Notes under the pieces: generated by a model
What the model saw: only the letters and a program-made list of their open reading frames with translations
The model's database searches: none
What the model was told of the DNA's origin: nothing
Source: Vreelandella lionensis
GTDB lineage: Bacteria > Pseudomonadota > Gammaproteobacteria > Pseudomonadales > Halomonadaceae
DNA length: 64,000 bases
Reading direction: 5' to 3'
Assembly: GCF_002087295.1 (NCBI RefSeq)
Contig: NZ_MWVI01000094.1
Span: 1 to 64,000 of the forward strand
Position numbers and translations under genes: made by a program
In this document: in pieces, positions 27,543 through 37,211 of the stretch
Layout of the letters: each line of letters opens with the position of its first letter
Position numbering within the stretch: position 1 is the first letter of the stretch

Positions 27543-28019
27543 CTAGTCGTATGTTACCAGAGCTATCCGGTGGGCAGGAGGGTGGATGTCGAGCTCACTT
27601 ACCATGGGGAGTCGTACGTATACCCAGGCAGTACTACCATCCGCGAGTGTCTGTTCAACGCGTTCATAGCGAATGCCCAGCCGCTCGTAGCGGTCCAACC
27701 GCTGCAAGGCCTCGGGCGAAACGGTCAGCAGTAGGCCATCGACATAACTGTCTGCGTTGCGGGAAAGATCCAGCCCTTGGCGTTCAAATCCGTCTAGGCG
27801 GGCAGGCTTAGGCGAGCCTGAGGTGCCCATCACCACCCATCGAATGGGCAAGTAACGTAGCGTGCCATAAACAAAGACCTGGTGCGTGCGCTGTTCGATG
27901 TCCGGCAGCTCTTCCGGGCGTTCGTAGAACCAAGGACTTAGCATGGCCAGCCATAGCCAGACGGCCACTCCCAGTACGCAGAATAGCGAAACCACCACTA
28001 AACGCTTTAACCAAATCAT
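27543..28019 (-). CDS. Gamma-glutamylcyclotransferase-like (AIG2/GGCT) membrane-anchored protein
   Basis: A 158-residue protein with an N-terminal membrane anchor (LVVVSLFCVLGVAVWLWLAML) and a GGCT-like domain starting with VFVYGTLRYLPIRW, which contains the YGTL substrate loop. Members cleave gamma-glutamyl amines or gamma-glutamyl amino acids to 5-oxoproline; the usual catalytic Glu position is not obvious to me, so activity is uncertain. It lies 57 bases upstream of wrbA on the same strand. Confidence 0.72.
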   Translation of the reverse strand: MIWLKRLVVVSLFCVLGVAVWLWLAMLSPWFYERPEELPDIEQRTHQVFVYGTLRYLPIRWVVMGTSGSPKPARLDGFERQGLDLSRNADSYVDGLLLTVSPEALQRLDRYERLGIRYERVEQTLADGSTAWVYVRLPMVSELDIHPPAHRIALVTYD

Positions 28020-28166
28020 GCCAATATCCTACGCAAAGTATGACGTTTTAGAGTGAAGAACTGTCGATCACAAGACAAGTCTTAAGCAGTGTCGGTGATT
28101 TTGCTACGATAAGCATCGTCGCTTAGGCATTAGACTAAGCATCGGACCCTATCGGAGGAGCCTGTT

Positions 28167-28755
28167 ATGAGCCAGTCACTTCGTGATGAGATGGATTTCC
28201 GCGCACTCGTTGGCGATGTGAAGCCACTTCCCCCGTAACCGTGCAGACACAGGCCCCCAACGTCAGCGGCCCTCAGAAGCCCAGCTGGCCAGACGTGAAA
28301 GCGCTGCAGAGCGCTTAGATGAGCGTAATTTTTTATCCGACGACTTTGTTGATCTGCTGCCCCCGTTTGATCCTATTGAGTTTCGCCGGGAGGGAATTCA
28401 ACAAGGGGTCGTCGATAAATTAAAGCACGGTGGCTACAGTGTGCAGGCACAGCTGCACATGCTACGGCGCCCGCTGGCAGAGTGCCGGCGAATGCTGTTT
28501 CCCTTCATCCAAGAGGCCTATGCGCACGACCTGCGCTCGGTATTAATCGTTCACGGCCGTGGGCGGGAGCTGGATAGCCCGGCCAACGTACTGCGCTCTT
28601 ATATTGCCAAGTGGCTCACTCAGTTTGATGAGGTGCAAGCCTATGTATCCGCTCAGCCCTCGGAAGGGGGATTAGGCGCAACCTGGGTGATGCTGCGTAA
28701 AAGTGATCGCGCCAAAGCCAATAATCGCGAGCGCCAGCAGAAACGGCGTGGTTAA
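28167..28755 (+). pseudogene. smrA: Smr-domain endonuclease (SmrA/YdaL-like), single frameshift
   Basis: A stand-alone small MutS-related domain protein of about 195 residues. The C-terminal Smr domain shows the LDLHG-equivalent region, AQLHMLRRPLAEC, then VLIVHGRGREL and SYIAKWLTQFDEV. Smr proteins act as nicking endonucleases on DNA or mRNA. The ATG at 28167 follows GGAGG; the reading is MSQSLRDEMDFRALVGDVKPLP, given up to LVGDVKPLP, and stops early because of CCCCC at 28230-28234. Removing one C continues as RNRADTGPQRQRPSEAQ into the conserved domain. A homopolymer sequencing error is the natural reading. Confidence 0.82.
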
Positions 28756-28759
28756 ACGC

Positions 28760-28797
28760 AAAAACGCCGACAAGGGCTGGCCCCTGTCGGCGTTTGT
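28760..28797. terminator. Hairpin terminator between smrA and the DUF934 gene
   Basis: AACGCCGACA and TGTCGGCGTT form a strong stem. A-runs on the left give five T residues in minus-strand RNA, so it serves the sulfite reductase/DUF934 transcript best and smrA less well. Confidence 0.78.
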
Positions 28798-28813
28798 AGT
28801 GCAGTAGAGCGGT

Positions 28814-29356
28814 TTAATGGCTAGCCGTTAAACGCTTTTCAAATAGCGCTTGGCGCTCTTCAACGTCGGTTTGGTAACGTACGCTAAAGGCGTTCAGAGC
28901 GCGAAGGGCATCTTCTGGATGCTGGTCATCACGCAGTGCCATGGTGGAGAAACCACAGCGGCGCATGTAATCCAACTGATCCACCAGAACATCGCCAACC
29001 GCACGGATTTCGCCTGTATAGCCATAACGCTCGCGCAGCAGGCGAGCGATGGTGTAGCCGCGACCATCGGTGAATGCAGGAAAGTCTACGGCAATGGCAG
29101 AAGCGCCTTTCAACGTGCTGCCAAGCTCGGTAGTGAGTTCAGTGTCACTCGTGAGCAGAGGGGCGAGTTCGTTGTCGTCCTGGTTCGCCTGCCATAGCGC
29201 CAGTGGAACAAACGCAGGGCGCTGCTCGGGTAGCGCCTCAGCATCGTATGAGACACACCAGGCGTTTTCAGCGGCCAGCTCACCGTTCTCAATTAAATGA
29301 TCTACATGAACCGGAGTTTGTTCAACCACTTCGGTTTGGGTGTCATTGCTGGGCAT
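28814..29356 (-). CDS. DUF934 protein, sulfite/nitrite reductase partner
   Basis: A 180-residue protein of the DUF934 family, recognised by AVDFPAFTDGRGYTIARLLR, cited in part, and VLVDQLDYMRRCGFS. It overlaps the 3' end of the reductase gene by 14 bases, and the pair is a standard gammaproteobacterial unit in sulfur assimilation. Its biochemical role is not established; an accessory role for the reductase is inferred from linkage. I chose the ATG at 29356 because AAGGAG lies 7 bases upstream; a GTG two codons earlier is an alternative. Confidence 0.85.
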   Translation of the reverse strand: MPSNDTQTEVVEQTPVHVDHLIENGELAAENAWCVSYDAEALPEQRPAFVPLALWQANQDDNELAPLLTSDTELTTELGSTLKGASAIAVDFPAFTDGRGYTIARLLRERYGYTGEIRAVGDVLVDQLDYMRRCGFSTMALRDDQHPEDALRALNAFSVRYQTDVEERQALFEKRLTASH

Positions 29357-31001
29357 AAACACGCTCCTTAAAGGGTTTTAGGCCAATGCGGCGATAAGTG
29401 TCCAGGAAACGCTCATCTTCGTGACGCTCGGCCACGTAGACTTCCAGCACTTTCTCAACCACGCCCGGCACGTCTTCACGGAAGAAAGAGGGGCCCAAGA
29501 TTTTACCCAGTGAGGCATCATCGGTGGAGTTACCGCCAATCGAGATTTGGTAGTACTCTTCGCCTTTCTTATCGACCCCCAAAATACCAATGTGGCCGAC
29601 ATGGTGGTGACCACAGGCGTTCATGCAACCTGAAATGTTCAGGTCCAGCGGGCCAAGGTCGTAGAGGAAGTCTAAGTCTTCAAACCGCTCTTGAAGCGCC
29701 TGGGCAATTGGAATAGAGACCGCATTGGCAAGGCCGCAGTAGTCGCCACCGGGGCAGCAGATAATGTCGTTCAGCGTGCCAACAGTGGGGTTGGCCATGC
29801 CGAGCGCGTCCAGCTCTTTCCACAGCGCTTCTAGCTCGTCAACCGGCACATCTGATAGCACCAAGTTCTGCTCGTGAGTAACACGCACTTCACCAAAGCT
29901 ATAGCGGTCAGCCAAATCAGCAACGGCTTCCATCTGGTCGGCGGTGACATCCCCCGGTGCGTGCTCGCGGCGCTTCAGCGACAGCGTGACGGCTTTGTAG
30001 CCCGGCACTTTGTGGTCGGTCACGTTATTGGTCACAAAGCGCGCAAAGCTGCGGTTTTCACTGCGTAGCTTGTCGAAATCTTCCGTGGCGCTCGCTGCTA
30101 CCGGGCGACGGTCGGGTTCAGGGAAGTGCACCTTGGCTGCCTCGACCGCTGCTTGGTTAAGGGTCTGCGGGCCATCTTTCAGGTGGGCCCACTCTTCATC
30201 AACCCGGCGGCGGAATTCTTCAATGCCTAGCGCTTTCACCAATATCTTAATGCGCGCCTTGAACTTGTTGTCCCGGCGGCCGAACTGGTTGTAAACCCGT
30301 ACGCAGGCTTCAAGATACGTCAGCAGGTGCTGCCAGGGCAGGTCTTCGCGCACCACATCGCCAATCATGGGCGTGCGGCCCAGACCACCACCGGCCAGCA
30401 CTTTAATGCGCAGCTCGCCGTCATCGTTGCGCCACAGGCGCAGGCCAATATCGTGCACTTGAATAGCCGCGCGATCTTGGGCAGCACCGCTCACGGCAAT
30501 TTTGAATTTGCGTGGCAGATAGGCGAATTCCGGATGCAGGGTAGACCACTGACGAATAAGCTCGCACCAGGGGCGTGGGTCTTCCACTTCATCGTTGGCA
30601 ATACCAGCAAACTGGTCGCTGGTGGTGTTACGAATGCAGTTGCCGCTGGTTTGAATAGCGTGCATCTGTACTTTGGCCAGCTCACCTAAGATATCCGGCA
30701 CGTCTTCCAGCGCAGGCCAGTTGAGCTGCAGGTTTTGGCGCGTCGTAAAGTGGCCGTAGCCGCGGTCGTAGCGGCGGGTGATATCGGCCAGTGCACGCAG
30801 TTGAGCGCCTGCTAGCATCCCGTATGGGATGGCAATGCGCAGCATCGGTGCGTGCTTTTGAATATACAGGCCGTTTTGCAGCCGTAGCGGGCGAAACTCT
30901 TCTTCTCCCAAACGTCCGGCTTGGTAGCGTTCCATCTGATCGCGGAACTGAGCTACGCGCTCGTCAACCAGCGTTTGGTCGTGAATATCATAACGGTACA
31001 T
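29343..31001 (-). CDS. cysI: Sirohaem-dependent sulfite (or nitrite) reductase, hemoprotein
   Basis: A 552-residue sirohaem/4Fe-4S reductase that takes sulfite to sulfide (or nitrite to ammonia) in the cytoplasm. The two ferredoxin-like halves are visible: GHFTTRQNLQLNW and NCIRNTTSDQFAG in the first. The cluster-binding cysteines lie in CCPGGDYCGLANA and SGCMNACGHHHVGH near residues 415-470. With DUF934 next to it, an assimilatory sulfite reductase is likelier than a nitrite reductase. I chose the ATG at 31001; the upstream extension lacks a ribosome site. A palindrome that may bind a CysB-like regulator lies 77 bases upstream. Confidence 0.87.
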   Translation of the reverse strand: MYRYDIHDQTLVDERVAQFRDQMERYQAGRLGEEEFRPLRLQNGLYIQKHAPMLRIAIPYGMLAGAQLRALADITRRYDRGYGHFTTRQNLQLNWPALEDVPDILGELAKVQMHAIQTSGNCIRNTTSDQFAGIANDEVEDPRPWCELIRQWSTLHPEFAYLPRKFKIAVSGAAQDRAAIQVHDIGLRLWRNDDGELRIKVLAGGGLGRTPMIGDVVREDLPWQHLLTYLEACVRVYNQFGRRDNKFKARIKILVKALGIEEFRRRVDEEWAHLKDGPQTLNQAAVEAAKVHFPEPDRRPVAASATEDFDKLRSENRSFARFVTNNVTDHKVPGYKAVTLSLKRREHAPGDVTADQMEAVADLADRYSFGEVRVTHEQNLVLSDVPVDELEALWKELDALGMANPTVGTLNDIICCPGGDYCGLANAVSIPIAQALQERFEDLDFLYDLGPLDLNISGCMNACGHHHVGHIGILGVDKKGEEYYQISIGGNSTDDASLGKILGPSFFREDVPGVVEKVLEVYVAERHEDERFLDTYRRIGLKPFKERVYAQQ

Positions 31002-31077
31002 GGGGCACGATCCTGCTAAAAGCGAAATGGTCACGTCGAGACGGACGGTAATGTGCCGTCACCTTAACGCGGGCGTC

Positions 31078-31096
31078 ATATTCTACAAAAGAATAT
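31078..31096. promoter_or_regulatory. Palindrome upstream of the sulfite reductase gene
   Basis: ATATTCT-ACAAA-AGAATAT is a perfect 7-base inverted repeat with a 5-base spacer, in an AT-rich stretch between the reductase start and the MATE gene. Its AT-N-AT symmetry fits a LysR-family (for example CysB) site. No regulator gene is adjacent, so the assignment is a guess. Confidence 0.45.
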
Positions 31097-31121
31097 ATAA
31101 TTATCTTTTTATCGTTAAATG

Positions 31122-32459
31122 CTATTTAGAAGCGTCTATTTTAAAGCCGTGGGCTAGCCAGCGGCGTCGCTGCCATACCCACAAAAAGCTGCTGGAGTTG
31201 AGCAGCCGGTAAAAGAGCTGCGTCAACCATACACCTACAAGGCCGTAGCCAAGCCAAATACCCACCCACCAGGCCAGCGGCAAAAACAGTAGCCACTGCA
31301 TGCCCAGCGTCAGCAGCATGACGGTACGCTGCGCACCTGCGCCCATCAATGCCTGCGCCAGCACCAGCGCGGCAGCATCAAGCACAATCATCAAGCCGGT
31401 GATTTGCAGGGGCAGTCTCCCCAACTGCACCAGCGACTCATCGGTAAAGAAGATGCTTAAAATGGGCTCGGGCATAACGAGCATGGGTAACGCTAAAACA
31501 GTCAGCAGCATACCGGCAACACTTAAGGCGTCAATGCCCCAGCGGTGGGCGGCCTGCTGATCGTCACGGCCTAGGGCCTCGCCTACAAGGCTCATGGCGG
31601 CCACGCCAACGCCGACTCCCGGCAAAATCAGTAAGAGAGATAAATTTACCAGCACATGGCCCACAGCTACGCTGGATGTACCCAACTGGCCCAGCAGCCA
31701 AAACAGCACCACGTAGCCTGCGGCAAACCATAGCTGCTGTAGCGAGTGAGGAAGCGCGAGCTTCAGAGTAACCTTCACGCCATGCCATGAAGGCAAGAGG
31801 CGAGTAAGCGGGGGGCTTTGCCGCCACGTAATGACAGCCCAGATGAATAACCCGAGCAGAAGCGACAGAGTGGTGCCGATAGCGGCGCCGTTCACGCCTA
31901 ATGCTGGTAACCCCCCAATACCGTAAATCAGCGCCGCGCTGAGGGCGACGTTCACAACATGCACGAACACGATAATACGCAGATAAAGGTGCGTTTGTTG
32001 CAATCCATTCCAGTAGCCGCGCAGGCAAAGAGTCAGTGCAATCACCGTGAGCGCTACAACGCGCCAGCGGAAGTACTCAAGGGCGATCTGAGTAACTGCA
32101 TCCGAAGGTGCCATCAGTTGAATGAGGGCAGGCGTTTGCCACCAAGCAAGGCAAGAGAGCGGCAGACCAATGGCTAAGCCAATCATTAAGCCAGCGCGAA
32201 GCGGCTGGGCAGTGCAGGCCTTTTCAGCACCTGAAGCATGGGCGGTTTGCGACTGCACGCTGGAGGAGAGCCCGAAAACCAGTGCCGTCATCATAAACAT
32301 GGCATAGCCGCCGATACCGACCCCCGCCAGTGCTTCCTGGCCTAAGTGACCGACCAGAGCAGCATCAATAAGGTTGAGCACGCTCTGGGAGAGCATGCCC
32401 AACATAATGGGGAAGGCCAAGCGCATGACCTTTCCCTGACGACGAACCACCGGCGACAT
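31122..32459 (-). CDS. MATE family efflux transporter
   Basis: A 445-residue exporter with twelve hydrophobic segments in two related halves, typical of the MATE/NorM family, which extrudes cationic drugs or metabolites using Na+ or H+. The N-terminal block LAFPIMLGMLSQSVLNLIDAALVGHLG, of which PIMLGMLSQSVLNL and DAALVGHLG are the key parts, and QGLSSSVQSQ-like loops match. It starts 14 bases after the metH stop and is likely its downstream partner in transcription. Substrate not predictable. Confidence 0.87.
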   Translation of the reverse strand: MSPVVRRQGKVMRLAFPIMLGMLSQSVLNLIDAALVGHLGQEALAGVGIGGYAMFMMTALVFGLSSSVQSQTAHASGAEKACTAQPLRAGLMIGLAIGLPLSCLAWWQTPALIQLMAPSDAVTQIALEYFRWRVVALTVIALTLCLRGYWNGLQQTHLYLRIIVFVHVVNVALSAALIYGIGGLPALGVNGAAIGTTLSLLLGLFIWAVITWRQSPPLTRLLPSWHGVKVTLKLALPHSLQQLWFAAGYVVLFWLLGQLGTSSVAVGHVLVNLSLLLILPGVGVGVAAMSLVGEALGRDDQQAAHRWGIDALSVAGMLLTVLALPMLVMPEPILSIFFTDESLVQLGRLPLQITGLMIVLDAAALVLAQALMGAGAQRTVMLLTLGMQWLLFLPLAWWVGIWLGYGLVGVWLTQLFYRLLNSSSFLWVWQRRRWLAHGFKIDASK

Positions 32460-32472
32460 ACGCTAGACTGGT

Positions 32473-35400
32473 TTAGCTAGGGTCGTAAGAGAGTACCGGC
32501 GACAGCCAGCGCTCCATCTCCTCCAGCGGCATCTGCTTACGCTCAGCCAGCGCTTCGACTTGGTCGCGAGTAATTTTGCCGGTAGAGAAGTACTTCGACT
32601 GCGGGTGAGCAAAGTACCAGCCCGATACAGCCGCTGCCGGCCACATAGCAAAATTTTCCGTCAGCGTAAGGCCGGTGTTGTCCGGCGCGTTCAAGAGACG
32701 GAAAAGCGTTGCCTTCTCGGTATGGTCGGGGCAGGCGGGGTAGCCCGGAGCCGGGCGAATGCCTTGGTACTTTTCTGCAATCAGTGCTTCGTTGTCCAGC
32801 GTTTCTTCGGGCACGTAGCCCCAGAACTCTTTCCGTACTCTCTCGTGCATACGTTCGGCAAAGGCTTCTGCCAAACGGTCGGTGAGCGCCTGCACCATGA
32901 TGGCGTTATAGTCATCGCCCGCTGCCTCATAGGCCTTGGAGAGCTCGTCAACACCGTGGCCAGTAGTCACGGCGAAACCGCCAATCCAGTCCGGCTTGCC
33001 GCTCTCTTTAGGAGCGATGAAGTCGGCCAGACTGTAGCAGATGCCGTCGCGGCCTTTGGTGGTCTGCTGACGAATATGGTGTAAGCGCTCGACTACTTCG
33101 GTGCGGCTCTCATCGGCGTAAACTTCTATCACGTCGTCGTCCACGCTGTTTGCGGGCCATAAGCCAATCACGCCCCGCGCCTGTACGCGCTTTTCATCGA
33201 TCAGCTTGCGCAGCATCACTTTGGCATCGTCAAACAGGTTTTGGGCGGCTTCACCCACCACGTCGTCATTGAGAATCTTGGGGTACTTCCCGGCGAGCTG
33301 CCAGCTCATGAAGAAAGGCGTCCAGTCGATACGCTCGACCAGCTCTTCCAGGTCGTAATCGTCAAAGGTCATCAGACCCAGCGTGTTCGGCTTGGCAGGG
33401 GTATGATTTGCCCAGTCGGTGCGGAAGCGGCGTTTACGCGCCTGGGTGTAATCCAGGCCAGCCGCTTTCGGGCGACGCTTGGCGTTACGCTCGCGTACTT
33501 TTTCGTACTCTTCGCGAATCTCGGCCACGTAAGCAGATTTCAAATTGGGGGCCAGCAACTTACCGGCCACGCCTACCGCACGGGAAGCATCCGTCACGTA
33601 AATAACGGGGTGCTCGTACTGCGGTTCGATTTTTACTGCCGTGTGCGCTTTTGAGGTGGTGGCACCGCCAAGCAGCAGCGGTAGGTTCATACCACGGCGC
33701 TGCATCTCTTTGGCCACATGGACCATTTCATCCAGCGAGGGCGTAATCAGGCCAGAGAGGCCGATGATATCGGCATTGTGGTCGATGGCGGCCTGTAAAA
33801 TTTTCTCGGTGGGAACCATCACACCCAGGTCAATCACTTCGTAGTTATTACACTGCAGCACGACGCCCACGATATTTTTTCCGATGTCGTGTACGTCACC
33901 CTTAACCGTGGCCATGACGATTTTGCCTTTGGCTTGGGTGTCTTCGCTTTTTTCCGCTTCGATATAGGGGATCAGATAAGCGACCGCTTGCTTCATGACG
34001 CGAGCCGACTTGACCACTTGAGGCAGGAACATTTTGCCTGCACCAAATAGGTCGCCCACCACGTTCATGCCGTCCATGAGCGGGCCTTCTATCCCCTCAA
34101 TCGGGCGAGCGGCCTGGGCACGAGCCTCTTCAGTATCTTCCTCGATAAAGGCAGTCACCCCTTTCACCAGCGCGTGTTCAATACGCTTGTTGACGGGCCA
34201 GCTGCGCCACTCCAAATCTTCTTTTTTGGCAGGGCCGCTGCCATCCCCTTTGTACTTGTCGGCGAGGTCCAACAGGCGTTCAGTACCATCAGCGCGACGA
34301 TTCAGCACCACGTCTTCCACTGCATCGCGCAGCTCGGCAGGTAGGTCATCGTAAACCGCTAGCTGACCGGCGTTCACAATACCCATGCTGAGCCCGGCAC
34401 GAATGGCGTGGTAGAGGAATACCGAATGGATCGCTTCGCGTACCGGATTGTTACCCCGGAACGAGAACGAAACGTTGGAGACACCGCCCGAGATCATCGC
34501 GTGGGGCAGGTGCTCACGAATCCACTGAGTGGCTTCGATAAAATCGACGGCGTAGTTATTGTGCTCTTCAATGCCCGTGGCGATGGCGAAGATATTTGGG
34601 TTGAAAATGATGTCTTCCGGCGGAAAACCAATCTCGTCCACGAGCAGCCGATAAGCGCGTTCGCAGATTTCGGTTTTGCGGGCAAACGTATCGGCTTGGC
34701 CCTCTTCGTCAAACGCCATGACGACAATCGCCGCCCCGAAGCGGCGGCATTTGGTTGCCTGCTCGCGGAAGGCGGCTTCGCCTTCTTTCAGAGAGATCGA
34801 GTTAACAACCGCTTTGCCTTGAACTCATGTCAGGCCTGCTTCAACGATGTCCCATTTCGAGGAGTCGATCATGATGGGCACGCGGGCAATGTCCGGCTCG
34901 CCCGCAATCAAGTTCAGGAAGCGCACCATGGCTTCCTTCGACTCCAACATGCCCTCGTCCATGTTGATGTCGATAATCTGGGCACCGCTTTCCACCTGCT
35001 CTAAAGCAACTTCCAGCGCCGTGGTGAAATCTTCTTCAACGATCAAGCGCTTAAAACGTGCCGACCCGGTCACGTTGGTACGTTCACCAACGTTAACAAA
35101 CAGGGAGTCGGCTTCAATATTAAACGGCTCAAGACCCGACAGGCGGCACGCTTTGCTGCGCTCCGGTATTATGCGGGGCGCCATAGGGCGCACGGCATCG
35201 GCAATGGCACGGATATGTTCAGGCGTTGACCCGCAGCAGCCACCAATAATGTTGACTAAACCGCTCTGGGCAAACTCGCTGACGATGGCGGCCATCTCTT
35301 CAGGCGTTTGGTCGTACTCACCAAACTCATTGGGCAAGCCCGCATTGGGATGAGCAGACACAAACGTGTCGGCTTTGGTGGAGAGCTCTTCTAAATAGGG

Positions 35401-36169
35401 GCGGAGTTCTTCAGCACCCAACGCACAGTTCAAGCCCACGGAGAGCGGGTTGGCATGACGCACGGAGTTCCAGAAGGCTTCCGTGGTTTGCCCGGAAAGC
35501 GTGCGCCCGGAAGCATCGGTAATCGTGCCGGAGATCATCACCGGCAGGCGGCGGCCAAGATCCTCAAACAGCTCTTCAAGCGCATAGATAGCGGCTTTAG
35601 CGTTAAGCGTATCAAAGATCGTTTCGATCATGATCAGGTCAGCGCCGCCTTCGATCAGGGCACTGGCCGCTTCGTAGTAGTTTTCGCGAAGCGCATCAAA
35701 CGTCACGTTACGTTTTGCGGGGTCGTTAACGTCTGGAGAGAGTGATGCCGTGCGTGACGTTGGGCCTAGCACCCCGGCCACGTAACGTGGGATATCGGTC
35801 TCGGCGGCAACCGCATCGCACACTTCGCGTGCCAAGCGTGCCGATTCACGGTTAAGCTCGGGCACCAAGTCTTCCATGCCGTAGTCGGCCTGGGATAAAC
35901 GGGTGCTGGTTAAACGTGTTGGTTTCCAGGATGTCCGCGCCAGCTTCCAGGTAATCGCGGTGAATACGAGCGACGACATCCGGGCAGGTCAGCGCTAGTA
36001 GGTCATTATTACCTTTTAAATCCGACGGCCAATCGCGGAAGCGTTCACCGCGGAAATCATCCTCGCTGAGCTGGGCATTCTGCAGCATGGTGCCCATGCC
36101 GCCATCCAGAATCAGGATGCGTTGGGCAAGGCGTTGGGTGAGGGAAGCAGTCAAATCACTAGCAGCCAT
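32473..36169 (-). pseudogene. metH: Cobalamin-dependent methionine synthase MetH, one frameshift and one in-frame TGA
   Basis: When joined, 1231 residues, the normal MetH length. Domains in order: homocysteine/zinc module ([31 protein letters not shown]), folate module ([23 protein letters not shown]), B12 module ([12 protein letters not shown]) and AdoMet reactivation domain ([12 protein letters not shown]). It transfers a methyl group from methyltetrahydrofolate to homocysteine. Two breaks occur. Near 35908, ETNTFN runs into QHPF; deleting one base gives [12 protein letters not shown]. At 34825-34827 a TGA replaces a codon that is Cys in homologues (GLT-stop-VQGK; E. coli has GLKCIQGK) while the frame continues intact. 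Both breaks could be sequence errors. MATE follows in the same direction, and nfuA is divergent. Confidence 0.88.
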
Positions 36170-36440
36170 GGCAGGGGGAAATCTCCAGCGTCTCAGTCAG
36201 AAAGGATATTTTTATCGTCGTCGTCATTAGTTGAGCGGCGGCTATCATACCAAAGGGCGCCCCATAGGGCAGCAAGCGTGGGCGTGAAGTTATTGCAGCA
36301 TCCTTATTAGCCGCACTCATAGGCGAGAGCAATAGCCGACTAAAACACTCGGGATTGTGTCGGCACGCGGTTTTGCTTACCATAGGCATAAATGACATGT
36401 GAAGTGGCACTGCCACTACCACGGGAGGATAACATCCCTT

Positions 36441-37046
36441 ATGACCACGACTATCGAAGCGCCCGGCATTAACATTACCGACAGCGCACAAGACTACTTA
36501 GCGGAACTGCTGGAAAAGCAGAACGTTGAAGGCATCGCTGTACGCATCTTCATCACTCAGCCCGGCACGCCCTATGCAGAAACCTGCTTAGCCTATTGCC
36601 GTCCTGGGGAAGAAGAGCCTACCGACGTGAAGCTGGAACTTGAGAAGATTGGTGTATTTCTCGATAAAAACAGCCTAGCGTTTTTAGAAGAAGCGGTTGT
36701 CGACTTTAACGCTGACCGTATGGGCGGACAGCTGACGATTAAAGCACCCAACGCTAAAATGCCCAAGGTGAATGCCGACAGCCCGCTGGAAGACCGTATC
36801 AACTATACGCTCTACAGTGAAATCAATCCTGGACTAGCGGCTCACGGTGGCGAGATTAAGCTTGTCGAGCTGACAGAAGACCGCGTGGCGATTCTAGCGT
36901 TTGGCGGCGGTTGCCAAGGGTGTGCAGCGGTGGATCTCACGCTTAAAGATGGCGTAGAGAAAACGCTGATGGATCGCATCCCTGAATTGGCAGGCATTCG
37001 CGACGTGACTGACCATACTGATACAACGAACGCTTATTACCGCTAG
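36441..37046 (+). CDS. nfuA: Fe-S biogenesis protein NfuA
   Basis: A 201-residue iron-sulfur carrier. The N-terminal degenerate A-type domain (about residues 1-105) is followed by the Nfu domain with the cluster-binding CxxC in FGGGCQGCA (about residue 155). It delivers 4Fe-4S clusters to target apoproteins, particularly under stress or iron limitation. GGGAGGATAACATCCCTT precedes the ATG. It is divergent from metH across a 271-base region in which I see no riboswitch or clear operator. Confidence 0.93.
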   Translation: MTTTIEAPGINITDSAQDYLAELLEKQNVEGIAVRIFITQPGTPYAETCLAYCRPGEEEPTDVKLELEKIGVFLDKNSLAFLEEAVVDFNADRMGGQLTIKAPNAKMPKVNADSPLEDRINYTLYSEINPGLAAHGGEIKLVELTEDRVAILAFGGGCQGCAAVDLTLKDGVEKTLMDRIPELAGIRDVTDHTDTTNAYYR

Positions 37047-37076
37047 AGCATCCTTCAGATACTTTGCTAGCGTCGC

Positions 37077-37109
37077 AAAAGCCCAGCAGGCCACTGCTGG
37101 GCTTTTTTT
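37077..37109 (+). terminator. Rho-independent terminator after nfuA
   Basis: The stem GCCCAGCAG/CTGCTGGGC with a four-base loop is flanked by AAAA and followed by seven T residues. Confidence 0.92.
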
Positions 37110-37211
37110 GTGTGCGCTTTGATATGCGAAAACAATAGGCGATAGAAGCCGCTGCTGGCAGTCAACGTTTATTCCATGTAACACTATTGTAAAGCTATTC
37201 TCTAAGCCGTT

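Noticed and set aside
34800..34827. Selenocysteine reading of the metH TGA
   Set aside because: The only hairpin near the codon (GAGTT/AACTC) includes the TGA itself and does not resemble a SECIS; MetH is not a known selenoprotein. Kept only as a remote alternative.
36170..36440. Cobalamin or SAM riboswitch before metH
   Set aside because: No conserved B12-box or SAM riboswitch pattern is visible; only small local hairpins.
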